Assembly (NCBI GenBank): GCA_023374045.1 | Contig: CM041781.1 | Span: forward strand, 142,716,982-142,780,981 | Reading direction: 5' to 3' | From: Limonium bicolor | Lineage: Eukaryota; Streptophyta; Magnoliopsida; Caryophyllales; Plumbaginaceae | Length of the DNA: 64,000 nt | In this document: piece by piece, positions 22,241 to 33,771 of the stretch | Layout: every line of letters begins with the position of its first letter | Numbering within the stretch: position 1 is the first letter of the stretch | Translations under genes and position numbers: made by a program | The notes under the pieces: generated by a model | Seen by the model: only the letters and a program-made list of their open reading frames with translations | Told to the model about the DNA's origin: nothing | Database searches by the model: none

Positions 22241-24001
22241 TGTGAGCCTCGATTTTAAACCCTATCCTATGTTGATTAAGGCTGATTAGGATCCGATTGG
22301 GTTTTAGGTCCACTTATAGCCTAAGATTAACAACTATGTCATATAACAATAATTATTACAACCTAAGCTAGCTCACTGGAACCTATTATGAGTCCCACCT
22401 AATTTTAACCTAGATCAAATTAGGAAAGGAGAGTTCGGGTTCGGGGGCTTGATATTCGACTTAATTAGGGTTCAATTACTTTCATTACCCTTCCTAGGTC
22501 GTTTTTCCTCTACTTAGTTTATTTACGGCTTATTACGAGTCGTTTTAACCTAAGTGCGCGACCTTCTGTTTTTTTCTTTTTTAACATTTTTTGACAGAGA
22601 ATTAAAGTGAAATTAAAAGCTACCTAAGCTAGGTTTCGGAGGCAGAATTAGGTCAAATTTTGCTTACGTCCGTAGCCACGGACCAAAAGTCCGAGACCAC
22701 GGACCCCAGTTAACCTAAATATACAGAAAAGTCGAAATTAAAGGAAAACAAAAATTTGCAAAGTCCGGGGCCCGGACAGGCTGTCCGTGGGCCCGGACAT
22801 CATTAGAAAAAACCTAAATTTTGAATTTTTAAAATCCCGCCGCCGTCCGTGGGTGTCCGGGCTTACGGACAGGGAGTCCGGGACCCCGGACACGACGTCC
22901 GTGGGTGCGGACAGCCCTCGGACGGCGGCTTTGAGGCTGTTCCCAAGGTGTTTTCGGCTCAAATTTTATGGGTGCGTAGCCTGAAAGATTTACAAGACGT
23001 TGATTGAAAGTTTTCAATTTGAATTCGAATTAAGCACGAAACTTAGCAAACAAGTTATCTGACAGAGGCTTAAATAAACAGCAATACAGAAGCCTACGAA
23101 GGTTAGTTTGAGCCCAAATTTTGAGGCAAGACAGATAGTACCGTGGTGAATCAGGGAAGTGGAGTTTCTACCTGTTTTACCTTCGGATTCACAACGTTTC
23201 TTCACACCGGGACTCGTCGAGTGCTCCGTTGATGGCAGACCCGGGAGGATTTCGACCCAAGCTTCTGGTTGTTGGTTGTTCTTGCTGTTCTTCACGTTTT
23301 AGAGGTGTTTTTTGAGGTTTTGATGGTTATTGGTGCTTTGGGGATTGGAAAACGTGTTTAGATGGTGATTTCGGGGGACTTTCAGTATGATTTGGGTGGC
23401 CGGGTGTTGGAAACGTGAGAGAGAGAGAGGAGGCCGTGTTTTCTGACTCTCTAGGGTTCTTCAGCATGTGAGGTTCTGATTTTATCCAAAAACCTATCCC
23501 CATATAGACTTCCTTAAAGATAAGAGAATCTAGTAAAAGTAAGATTTTTCGATATTTTAACTGAGTAACCTCCCAAAGGAATTTTGCTATGAAATTTTAA
23601 CCACATGTCAAGAATGGATATTATGAATTTTCTGAGGTGGAAACGAATTTTTTAAATGCTGGAGCATTTTTAAATTGAATTTCTCGTCAGATTCAATCAG
23701 AAATTGCCGAAAATTATTGGAATTCGAAAAATCAAATTCCAACGCCATTATGCTTAAAAGTCATCCTCTATCATGGGTTAAAATATCAAAGCATTTCGAG
23801 CTGATTTGGGCACCCTTTGGAGGAGGAGAAAGCCTATAGGAGAACTCAGAAGCCTTAAAAATTCAAAAAACGCCCCTGACAACGACAAAAATGCTCCTTG
23901 GCCCTGGAACACGCCGATCGGGCGGAGTCTCTATGTTTGATGGAGATGGCTCTCACAACCTCGTAGACCTTAACCAGGGGGTCAAAATTTTGGGTATAAC
24001 A
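22241..24001 (-). mobile_element. 3' LTR of G (minus strand)
   Basis: Matches 29064-30830 with mostly one-base indels. The plus strand contains a GC-rich block of repeated GTCCG(T/G)GG words (22760-22925) that also look like short inverted repeats. Confidence 0.88.
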
Positions 24002-24015
24002 GATTGCCCCCCGTC
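24002..24015 (-). promoter_or_regulatory. Polypurine tract of G
   Basis: On the minus strand GACGGGGGGCAATC lies directly upstream of TGTTATACCC of the 3' LTR. Related GGGGGCAAT words recur at 25965, 26031 and 27134. Confidence 0.75.
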
Positions 24016-24119
24016 AACTGGACTTTGTAACGAATGTGAAAAGTCTGGTTGATGCTTGAGTGGTGCCCCAAAATTTTGGACTCCACAGAATCCTCCACGT
24101 TGTGTGAAACCGGTTAACG

Positions 24120-24560
24120 ATGCCCAGCAATTCGGAGGCGCTGACTTCCTAAGCTACAAAGCATTGTCGAGCTTTTCTAAGGCGCTGACTACCTAGAGGT
24201 AATAATGAGGTAATGTCAGACTATTCTAAGGTGCCGACTACCTATAAGGATGATACAATGTCAAGCTATTCTAAGGCGTGACTACCTAAAATGATGATAT
24301 GTCGAGCTATTCTAAGGCGCTGACTACCTAGGTGATGATATGCTGTCGAGCTATTCTAAGGCGCTGACTACCTAAGGTGATGAAAATGATGTCAAGCTAT
24401 TCTAAGGCGTTGACTACCTGAAATGATGATATGTTGTCGAGCTATTCTAAGGCGCTGACCACCTAAGGTGATGAAAATGATGTCAAGCTATTCTAAGGCG
24501 TTGACTACCTGAAATGATGATAATGATGTCAAGCTATTCTAAGGCGTTGACTACCTGAAA
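24120..24560. repeat. Minisatellite 1 in G, ~50-60-bp unit
   Basis: About nine copies of a unit with CTATTCTAAGGCG(C)TGACTACCT followed by GATGATA or GATGAAAATGATGTCAAG. It lies near the element's 3' end, where Tat-lineage elements are known to carry variable tandem repeats. Confidence 0.9.
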
Positions 24561-24599
24561 TGTGGAAACTGGATGCAAATGCAAGAATGCTGAAATGCT

Positions 24600-24735
24600 A
24601 ATGATGCAAATGATGCTGATGCTGATGATAATGCCGATGGTGTTGATGATGCTGATGATGCTGATGATGCTGATGATGCTGATGATGCTGATGATGCTGA
24701 TGATGCTGATGATGCTGATGATGCTGATGATGCTC
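24600..24735. repeat. Trinucleotide-rich minisatellite in G (9-bp unit)
   Basis: About a dozen copies of CTGATGATG with a few variants at the left. The open frames crossing it (poly-Met/Leu or poly-Ile/Ser) are products of the repeat and not genes. Confidence 0.95.
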
Positions 24736-24779
24736 GGATGCTTCTGGGGGACCGAAACCCGTTCCAATGCTCCTGGTTG

Positions 24780-24925
24780 GTATACTATGGGGACTTATTG
24801 CCTCTGCCCACCAACTGGGGTGCTGGGATAACTTCTAGATTACCAAGGGGACTTATTGCCACTGCCCACTAGTTGTTTCTCCCAAGAAGTTGACATGAAG
24901 ATGGGGACTTATTGCCTCTGCCCCG
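24780..24925. repeat. Three ~65-bp repeats in G
   Basis: Three copies of GGGGACTTATTGCCTCTGCCC (one has CCACTGCCC), each followed by a CCAACT/CTAGTTG-type end. Confidence 0.8.
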
Positions 24926-24939
24926 CCAACTTAGATCAC

Positions 24940-25440
24940 GCTCTGTCTCGTACTTGTCTCGCACTGAAGATGATACTAGGTCTCGTACTGGTCTCGCACT
25001 GGATGATGACGATAGGTCTCGCACTGATGAAGATGATAGGTCTCGCACTGATGAAGATGCTTGGTCTCGCACAGAAGAAGATGATAGGTCTCGCACTACG
25101 AAATGATGGTCTCGCACTGATGAAGATGATGGTCTCGCACTAACGAAATTGATGGTCTCGCACTGATGAAGATGCTTGGTCTCGCACTGAAGTCTCGTAC
25201 TAAATGGATGAAGAAAAAGCTGGATTCCGCACTGATTCTGGGTCGCGCACTGAATGAAGATGTCTTGTACTAAAGTCTTGAAAATGATGGGTCTCGTACT
25301 GATGAAGATGGTAGGTCTCGCACTGAAGGAAAAGATGGGTCTTGCACTGAATGAAGATGCTAGGTCTCGTACTGAATGAGGAAGCTGCAGGGCCTCGCAC
25401 CGCTTTGGGTCTCGAACTAAAAATGAGTTAGGAAGATAAT
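24940..25440. repeat. Minisatellite 2 in G, ~24-27-bp unit
   Basis: About 18 copies of GGTCTCGCACTGATGAAGAT with variable tails. It reads through as RSRT or SVRD repeats in several frames on both strands, a sign of a repeat and not of a protein. Confidence 0.92.
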
Positions 25441-25689
25441 GGTCTCGTGCAAATGATGAGAACTGATTACTGGAGTGCCAAACATGGCAATGATGATAAG
25501 ATGTATACAATCAAAATATATGAAAGATACTCGTCCAAAACATGAATTTGTTGGAAAAGGTGCCAAACGTGGCAGTGTTTGAAGAAAATTCTGTTTACTG
25601 AAAAGGAAGGTGAAATTATCATTTCCTGACCATAGATTTCGGACTTGTAATTTATCTCCTAGGAGATGAACATGCCATCGGTGGGGTAT

Positions 25690-25890
25690 AGTGTATGATG
25701 TAAAGGTAAGGGCTTATGTGGGCCTGTGTAGTGGTTTGGGCTTGTGTGGTGTATGGTGTGAAAGTAAAGGCTTATGTGGGCTTGTGGTGTTTGATGTGCA
25801 GGAAAAGGCTTTTGTGGGCTTGTGTAGTGGAGGTGTGGAGGTAAGGGCTTATGTGGGCCTGTGGTGTTTGATGTGGTGGTAAGGGCTTAT
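25690..25890. repeat. GT-rich repeats in G
   Basis: Five or so copies of GGCTTATGTGGGC(T/C)TGTG separated by GTGGTGTATGATGTG-like spacers. Confidence 0.8.
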
Positions 25891-25945
25891 GCCTGTGGTG
25901 GGATGGTGGTGCTCAAGCTTTAGGTTTCAATTGGTGTTGTCATGG

Positions 25946-26044
25946 CAATTGTTGGAACCAACAATTGCCCCCAGTATTTTCCTTAGGACAATCTGAGCTA
26001 GAGTTCATGGCAATTGATCGGAACGATCAATTGCCCCCAGTATT
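25946..26044 (-). other. Paired palindromes joined to polypurine-like words in G
   Basis: Two perfect ten-pair hairpins at 25946-25967 (arms CAATTGTTGG/CCAACAATTG) and 26011-26033 (arms CAATTGATCG/CGATCAATTG). Each is followed on the plus strand by CCCCCAGTATTTTC, which on the minus strand is a GGGGG purine run. The arm bases differ but stay paired. Confidence 0.65.
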
Positions 26045-26049
26045 TTCTT

Positions 26050-27490
26050 TGATCAAACGTGCAAATGAGTCTCGTCCTCACAGGGTCAAGGCTTATGTTC
26101 TGATATGGTGCTTCCTAACCTACACTCGACGTGTTTGGTGTTTACACTCGTTTCTCACTTACGGTCACAACTTCTAGACCATTGAATTTGATATTTGATG
26201 AATTTACGCATTCAATCTGTTACTTTCACGTGATTGGATACACAACCACCAAGTCGGAAGTCTTTGAGGCTTATAACGTGGCCATGGGGTGTGATGCAAG
26301 ACAATGGGACCATGGAGGGATGTTTGAGGTATGTGGAGTTTAAAGGGGTGACCAAAGCTGCACTTTGTGTCTTCTCTCGGATTCATCTTCTTTGTCTTGA
26401 AGTCGTCTAGCTGCTTTGTGTTGTCGTTGTTTTTGAGCTTCTGGACTTGGACTTTGAAGTTGTCCTTTACACCATTTCTCTTCTCTTTGCCATTTGGATT
26501 TCTTCGAGGCACTTCGGGTTTGCCTTTTTTCTTTATCCTTTCTTGACTTTGCCTTCGGGGTTCTTGTGTTTCCCGGTTTTGGGCTTCGAGAGCTGTTTTG
26601 ATGTGAGCTCTTTGGATCCTGTGTCACTCTAGGACCATTTGCGGATCGCTTTGTCATGCTGATAGCGGCATTGCTTCTCTGGACTGATGAGAATATTATC
26701 TGAGAGTCGGGCTCCTCGCTTCCTTTGGTCACCGGGTCGAACATTCATCATTGGCCGGGTTACTTTGTGGAGTTCATAATATCAAAAGGGGATATATGAA
26801 AGGCTCAGCGGGGGTGCCTAGGGTTTAACGTCAGGGTTCACAAGCTTTTGGCTATGTGGTGCTGTACCTAGGTGCTTCGTCATTCCTGATAGTTGTGTAT
26901 CCGTTCTTTGTTACTTTTCGCAGGTTTAAGCGTAAATTTACAAATTATCTCCTTCGATCGGAGTCATGCCATTTGCCTTACCTTTGAATGTGACCTCTCT
27001 GGAGTCGTGTAAAAATGACACGCTCTTTCACTCTTGGTTTTACCGCTCAAGGCACTCTCGCGAAACGTTCACTCAGAGACTTGTTTGCACATTTAAACAA
27101 ATGAAATAGACATTATCATTCCTTAACTCAGATTGCCCCCAGTATTGTTGTGGGGTTTTTTGACAAGCCTTTTGAATACCCAAGTTATCCGTTGGAGGTG
27201 GCTGTATGTGTGGTGGTACGTGGTGATGAAGTCTTGCTGTTTTGGTGGAGTGATGTAGTGATGAAAGTAAAACATGGTAGTGGGATTCTTTCAGTGTACG
27301 GTGAAACTTTCTATTGAGAGGTGACAAGTGGTGGAAGCCGACAAGGTGGTGAGATATTCCCTGCGCAAGAATGAGTTTCATGTGGAGAAGGGAGTGTGGC
27401 GAGACACATGGGATGTATGTGATCAAGGTAGTGGATGTGGATAGGCACTCAGGCCTGGATGAATTGAAAGTGAGGCACACATGCCAGAAT
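26050..27490. other. Unrecognised part of the G interior
   Basis: The minus strand has 134- and 135-codon frames (26744-26340, very Lys/Arg/Ser-rich; 27480-27073, His/Leu-rich) with no motif I recognise and no zinc knuckle. They may be relics of a gag-like or additional frame. A third GCCCCCAGTATT word lies at 27136. Confidence 0.35.
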
Positions 27491-27497
27491 GATTCAT

Positions 27498-27710
27498 AAG
27501 CGGGTTGGCACTCGGGACGGAGTGAGGATGCGGCACTGGGGCCAGAACATGTTGTGAGACTGTGGCACTAGGGCCGGAATGTTTAGAATATGTGGCACTT
27601 GGGCCAGAAAGTGTTTGAGGATGTGGCGCTTGGGCCTGAATGTGTTTAGGAAAATGGCACTTGAGCCGGAATGATTTGGGATTGTGGCACTTGGGCCAGA
27701 ACGATTTCAG
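27498..27710. repeat. GGGCC minisatellite in G, ~40-45-bp unit
   Basis: About six copies of TGGCACTTGGGCCAGAATG with spacers of GTGTTTGAGGA type. Looser GGGCC words continue to about 28600. Confidence 0.85.
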
Positions 27711-28599
27711 ATTGAAGTAAGAAATATGGGCCAGAGGGACTTCTAGACTGGAACGGATGTGCGGGCCTGAATACCCTTAATCTGGAAGTGGAGTAAACGG
27801 GCCGAAGGAAGCCACATGGACCGTGAATGTGCCACTGGGCCGAGAGAAACCTTGAAGCCTAAGATTCGTTTGATAATCTTGTTGGGCCTTGAGGCCAGAA
27901 ACTAGAATGAATGGGTTGCACAAACTTTCTGGGATTCAAATGTTATGGGCCAAAATTTTGGTTTCAGAGCAAAGTTCGTGGGCCAAAACTATGAATTGGT
28001 CTATGGGCCCAGATTAAGTGAGTTATGAGTGTGGCACTTGGAATATTCTAAGAATTTGGCACCTGGGCCAAAATGTGTTTGGGCTAGATAGAGGGCGCAT
28101 GGGCCGAAATGATCTCTAAACCATGTCCCAGATGTGAATTGGAATTTGGGGCCGAGTACTTCTGATTGGGCCTAAAAGATGGTACTTATACCTAGGATTT
28201 TGGGCCAAAGCCCGAGCGGGAAGTCTTTCTAGACTAGAATAAACCCTGAAACGGAAAGGCCTGATGGATTTTCATGAACTGCTTTCGGTGGATTTGTTTT
28301 CATGGGCCTAGAACTAAATTGATAATTCAAATTGGGCCGAAAGAGAGAAATCACCTAGGTCTAAACTTTTGGGCCAGAGCCCAAACAAACAATTCATTTA
28401 TTCAAACCAAACAGGGCCTTAGGGCCGCAAACAATGAAGTCGTGAATTCCAGGTTGGGCTGAGTTGACATAGGAAGAGTTCCTATCAATTTCTAGGCTGG
28501 CAGTGGGCCGATCATACAAGCAAACAAGGCCCACACAAGTTCAACATGTCCTTACTAGACGCTTCAACCAAATTGGGTATGGATCGATCCGGAGAGGTG

Positions 28600-28884
28600 C
28601 TTGGGGCATGGGCCCAGGTCACCACAAAGGAATAGGGCTTGCACGCTATTCTCTTTGGGCTTCCCCACTCTTTTCACATCACCTAAAGGTGTGCGTCTAC
28701 GGTCGGGTCTTTGACTGACCAAACAATGGGCTAGGTAAGGGCACCGCCAGGAAAACGCTTGGGGCTAAGGCCCAGGTATTAAGGGGGTGTGGTTAGACGA
28801 CACCCTCCTCTTTTCCCCCGCTTATTCACATCACCTAAAAGGTGTGAGTCCCTGACAGGGGACCCTTAAACGGGTCCCGGGGTG
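28600..28884 (-). other. Duplicated structured leader of G
   Basis: Two related units (28600-28700 and 28755-28855) each contain TCACATCACCTAAA-GGTGTG, which folds through CACC/GGTG. A strong stem GGGACCC/GGGTCCC spans 28858-28877. On the minus strand this is the leader region after the PBS, a usual place for packaging signals in retroelements. Confidence 0.5.
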
Positions 28885-29041
28885 AAATCGGTTTGCGTGG
28901 ACCCTCGCTCTCATATGATGCAAAGGTGCAGGAATTAAAGTGCGCACAAAGATAAACAAACAATGTAATAAAAGCCATAAATAAACATTTTCAAGTTAAG
29001 CCCTCTTTCTTAAAACTAAACAAGTTAATATTAAGAATCTT

Positions 29042-29060
29042 GTCCCCAGCAGAGTCGCCA
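29042..29060 (-). promoter_or_regulatory. Primer-binding site of G (Ogre type)
   Basis: On the minus strand TGGCGACTCTGCTGGGGAC lies three bases after the LTR end (29064). Its complement ends in CCA as a tRNA 3' end should. To my knowledge this PBS type, assigned to a tRNA-Arg, is typical of Ogre-like elements. Confidence 0.75.
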
Positions 29061-29063
29061 GTC

Positions 29064-30830
29064 TGTGAGCCTCGATTTTAAACCCTATCCTATGTTGATT
29101 AAGGCTGATTAGGATCGATTGGGTTTTAGGTCCACTTATAGCCTAAGATTAACAACTATGTCATATAACAATAATTATTAAACCTAAGCTAGCTCACTGG
29201 AACCTATTATGAGTCGCCACCTAATTTTAACCTAGATCAAATTAGGAAAGGAGAGTTCGGGTTCGGGGGCTTGATATTCGACTTAATTAGGGTTCAATTA
29301 CTTTCATTACCCTTCCTAGGTCGTTTTTCCTCTACTTAGTTTATTTACGGCTTATTACGAGTCGTTTTAACCTAAGTGCGCGACCTTCTGTTTTTTTTGT
29401 TTTTAACATTTTTTGACAGAGAATTAAAGTGAAATTAAAAGCTACCTAAGCTAGGGTTTCGGAGGCAGAATTAGGTCAAATTTTGCTTACGTCCGTAGCC
29501 ACGGACCAAAAGTCCGAGACCACGGACCCCAGTTAACCTAAATATACAGAAAAGTCGAAATTAAAGGAAAACAAAATTTGCAAGCCGGGGCCACGGACAG
29601 GCTGTCGTGGGCCCGGACATCATTAAAAAAACCTAAATTTTGAATTTTTAAAATCCCGCCGCCGTACGTGGGTGTCCGGGCTTAACGGACAGGGAGTCCG
29701 GGACCCCGGACACGACGTCCGTGGGTGCGGAACAGCCCTCGGACGGCGGCTTTGAGGCTGTTCCCGAAGGGTTTTCGGCTCAAATTTTATGGGTGCGTAG
29801 CCTGAAAGATTTACAAGACGTTAGTGATTGAAAGTTTTCAATTTGAATTCGAATTAAGCACGAACTTAGCAAACAAGTTATCTGACAGAGGCTTAAATAA
29901 ACAGCAATACAGAAGCCTACGAAGGTTAGTTTGAGCCCAAATTTTGAGCAAGACAGATAGTACCGTGGTGAATCAGGGAAGTGGAGTTTCTACCTGTTTT
30001 ACCTTCGGATTCACAACGTTTCTTCACACCGGGACTCGTCGAGTGCTCCGTTGATGGCAGACCCGGGAGGATTCGACCCAAGCTTCTGGTTGTTGGTTTG
30101 TTCTTGCTGTTCTTCACGTTTTAGAGGTGTTTTTGTGAGGTTTGATGGTTATTGGTGCTTTGGGGATTGGAAAACGTGTTTAGATGGTGATTTCGGGGGA
30201 CTTTCAGTATGATTTGGGTGGCCGGGTGTTGGAAAACGTGAGGAGAGAGAGGAGGCCGTGTTTTCTGACTCTCTAGGGTTCTTCAGCATGTGAGGTTCTG
30301 ATTTTATCCAAAAACCTATCCCCTTATATAGACTTCCTTAAAGATAAAGAGAATCTAGTAAAAGTAAGATTTTTCGATATTTTAAACTGAGTAACCTCCC
30401 AAGGAATTTTGCTATGAAATTTTAACCACATGTCAAGAATGGATATTATGAATTTTCTGAGGTGGAAACGAATTTTTAAATGCGGAGCATTTTTAAATTG
30501 AATTTCTCGTCAGATTCAATCAGAAATTGCCAGAAATTATTGGAAATTCGAAAAATCAAAATTCCAACGCCATTATGCTTAAAATGTCATCCTCTATCAT
30601 GGGTTAAATATCAAAGCATTTCGAGCTGATTTGGGCACCCTTTGGAGGAGAGAGAAAGCCTATAGGAGAACTCAGAAGCCTTAAAATTACGAAAACGCCC
30701 CTGACAACGACAAAACTGCTCCTCTGGCCCTGGAACCACGCCGATCGGGCCGGAGTCTCTATTGTTTGATGGAGATGGCTCTCACAAACCTCGTAGACCT
30801 TAACCAGGGGTCAAAATTTTGGGTATAACA
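29064..30830 (-). mobile_element. 5' LTR of G (minus strand)
   Basis: 1,767 bp, beginning on the minus strand at 30830 with TGTTATACCC. The TATA-like TATATAAGG is at 30330-30322; the 3' copy has lost two bases there (CATATAGA on plus, about 23505). Confidence 0.88.
30322..30330 (-). promoter_or_regulatory. TATA box of the G LTR
   Basis: Minus-strand TCTATATAAGGGG, 500 bases into the LTR and well placed for a U3/R boundary. Confidence 0.5.
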
Positions 30831-30835
30831 ATAAT

Positions 30836-33771
30836 GTTCTTGATGGATTTAGGTGCTCTTGAGTGCTTAATGGTGAAAACTATGAGTTTGGAATGATGAT
30901 GTGCTAAGAGAACCCATGGCGAAATTTGTAAAATGTATAAGGAGTTCTGAGTGCTTAAATGAACTTGGGTGAACTAGAAATTGTTAGGAATGGATACATG
31001 CTTCACTAAGGAAGAAAACTTGCATTAAGGTGTTCAAAGGTGCTATAAGGATTTAGGCATTGTCTTGGAAGTTCTAGGAATTCAATATGTGTTTTTGAGA
31101 AATGTATTATAAGTCTTGGAGAAGTTTGTTTAAGGTTTAGGTAATGTTGATATCCAGGAATAAGTGATGTTTAGGTAAGATGTGAAAAAGGGAGGTTTGG
31201 TAGTAAAGAAAAGAAGTTGAGAGAAGATGTTAAGGTGTAGAGGAAACACCTTGGTGTAGTGGTCATATTTGGTGAACTACCACTTAGAAATCTTAAGGAG
31301 AAAACATCCCAAGTGCTAGGAATTTTGGTAAGAAAATTTGTGAATGATTCAAATGGTTTTGGTGAGTGATTTTAAAGAGTTTAGCACATGGCTAAAGGTG
31401 TGTTTGAAGTGCCCAAATGAGGTTAGGGGGTACTAGGATATATGGGGTGAAATTTGGAGTTGAATGAGAAAAGGAAAACAAGGGTCTGGGGCAGACCGAA
31501 CTTGCGACCGAACTTGCAAGTTCGGTCGAGCCCAGTTTACCCTGTGAGAATGGCTTCTGGATGGGACCGACTTGGGGACCGGACTTGCAAGGTCGGTCGG
31601 GCTTGTATTTTGTGTATGGATTAAGTTTCTGGAACCGACCGAACAGGGACCGGACTTGGCAAGTTCGGTCGGGCTTGAATTTTCAAAGGAAGAAACTCTC
31701 GGGATAGACCGGAACATGAGACCGAACTTACAAGGTCGGTCGGAGTAGAAAATTTGACGGAAATGTTCTGGATGGACCGAACTTGGACAAGTTCGGTCGG
31801 TAGGTCGGTCGGACCAAAAATGTTGTTTAAGGTTATAAAATGATATGTACTGATGGGGATTGATAGGTAATGATGCTATAAGGTTGTTAAGGACATGTTA
31901 GGGAGTTTTCATGACAATGAAGTGGGTGAAAAAGTGTATTAAAATGTGAGAGTAAAACAAGTTAAAAATGTCAAGTTATTTAACTAAGTTAACGGGGAAA
32001 AATTATAAGCATTAGACATTAAATGATCAAGCAACCCCGGTGTAATAAAAAACACATGTGATGTTAACAGTTGTTCGAGAATCGCTCGCGGAACATAAGT
32101 GGACGTGGTAAAGTGGACTCCGGTGACAGGTATGGTTTTTCTTGCAACCTGTGTCCTACCGGATTACACCAGCTTGTATGCCAATATGTTTTACTGAGTG
32201 TTTGCCACCTTGTAAGATTAAAACATGTAATGAGTTTATAGTAATCATTTATGTGGCGAATTTGGCCTCCGATACCATTTAACCTCAAATATGTGTTAAA
32301 ACCTTAGCTAACAAAACTAGGAACACATGAGTGATCGGTATTCGGAGTTGACGGCCCAAACCTTGGGAACGTGCTAACCACGGCTATTGTGAGTTAGTTG
32401 GGACATTGTTGTTGTATGCAAGGTGTGAACCTCCCTTGTGTGCTTAACTCGGTTATGATACCGTATGGTGTGTGGATGTGGTAGGCTCCATAATGGATCT
32501 CTAACCACTTATTATTAAGTGTATGTGTACTAATGGGGGGTGAGGAGTCCGGTTGTTCGGCCACGCGTGTGATGGACGGGAGTCGATATCATATCCGGTT
32601 CGGCTCTCTTGGTGTATGTATAGGTGGTATTCCAATTGGTTTCTACCTTCCCTTAGCTTATCCAAAGCTAGTTACTGACTCACGTCGGGCCACAGGGGCA
32701 TACGAATGTTATTTCGGTGTGCTTGGGATTACTATATCCGACACACCTTGGGTATAAGTTAATCGTTCTATATAACCGAACGGTAACGAGGTTGGTAACG
32801 AGCTTATCATGGGATTGGTAATAATCTCTAGGCTCACTATGTATACTAACTATGGTGGAAGGTTCCTTGTGAGAACCGATTTTATGGTGTTATGTAATGT
32901 TATGGTGCTATGTAAATTCCCTTGCTATGCTATGGTATATATATATCGATTGGATGTTTAAAATGATGGTGATGTTATCATGCGTATGTCGAAACAAGAA
33001 AGGTTTGTTATGTTTGTTATGTGAGGAATGAGATATGTTGTATGATATGGAGTGTGTGGATCGTGGATATGAATCCCAGGTTGTGACAAGAGGCGTTTAA
33101 GGATAACCCGATTAAGGGGTACATGTCGTTCGTTAAGGAAGTAGCTCCGTTCTAGAGGAGAGCCACTCTAGGGTTTAAGGAATCATTGGATGGTTGGTTA
33201 AGTGTGGATGGGTTGGTTATAGGTTGAGTCCATTGAGGCGAAATGTTATGTGTTGTATGTTTATGGCTTGTACGCATGATTTAAATATAATCAACTGCAT
33301 GCTAAGACGACAATAGTTGTTGTGCGTGGCCCGGTAGCATGTGGGCTGCGGGATTACCATACCAGCAAAGGTGCTGAGCCCCTTGGGGGCCACCCTTTTC
33401 TACCTTTTCTATTCAGGTACAAGGAGCTGGAAGCCGTTCGAGAGTAGGACGGGGTAGCTGACTGTGCGTGGGTAGCCATTTAAATTGAGTATGCACTGTA
33501 GGCGTAGTAAGACCGAAACTGTTATCGGCATTAGTTTGTAAATACTCGGTACAGTGGGAATGTATGTAAATAATGAATGTTAGAAATGGAATAAGGGATG
33601 TTTTGTGTAGTTCTCGGGAATCTAGCCATCAGACCGATACAAATGTATATGTATTAGCTTGTTAGCCACGTGGGTGGTTAACGGCGTGTAACACCATTGA
33701 ATGAGTAATGTGATGAGTTAAGATTTCCGCTGCAGTTGATGTTAAGTTATGGTGGTGGTTGGGGTGTTACA
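30836..33771 (+). mobile_element. 3' LTR of A, right part
   Basis: Resumes A LTR sequence at GTTCTTGATGG after the ATAAT repeat and ends GGGGTGTTACA. It contains the palindrome array (31494-31815), donor-like ACAGGTATGG (about 32130), hairpin cluster (33363-33390), acceptor-like TTCAGGTAC (about 33416) and a nine-pair hairpin, arms GTTAGCCAC/GTGGTTAAC (33661-33682). Confidence 0.92.

Larger units (their letters stand above)
22241..30830 (-). mobile_element. Element G: non-autonomous Ogre/Tat-like element, minus strand
   Basis: Flanked by ATAAT (22236-22240 and 30831-30835), with A sequence resuming exactly. On the minus strand the LTR starts TGTTATACCC and ends GGCTCACA. The minus orientation is set by the PBS (29042-29060), polypurine tract (24002-24015) and TATA box (30322). 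LTRs are 1.76-1.77 kb and the interior 5.06 kb. No gag or pol is seen, and much of the interior is minisatellite. PBS and tract type resemble Ogre/Tat elements. Confidence 0.88.
10900..33771 (+). mobile_element. Element A: LARD-like retrotransposon inserted in the 5' LTR of B
   Basis: Ends are TGAAATACCCC (10900) and GGGGTGTTACA (33771). AACACC flanks both sides (10894-10899 and 33772-33777), and the uninterrupted site is visible in the other B LTR near 43790. Without insert G it is about 14.3 kb: 4.70-kb LTR, 4.89-kb interior, 4.68-kb LTR. Like B it has PBS and polypurine tract but no recognisable protein. A match of six bases is seen where five are usual for this class; the extra base may be chance. 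Confidence 0.92.

Noticed and set aside
24120..25440. CRISPR-like array of repeats and spacers
   Set aside because: Units are adjacent and vary in length with no unique spacers, and the setting is a plant retrotransposon.
24869..25510. 213-codon minus-strand frame with SVRD/SSS repeats
   Set aside because: Product of the GGTCTCGCACTGATGAAGAT minisatellite; the other frames and strand are open as well.
26340..26744. Lys/Arg-rich minus-strand frame in G, considered as a nucleocapsid
   Set aside because: No zinc knuckle or gag core, and the bias follows base composition. Kept only as unrecognised sequence.
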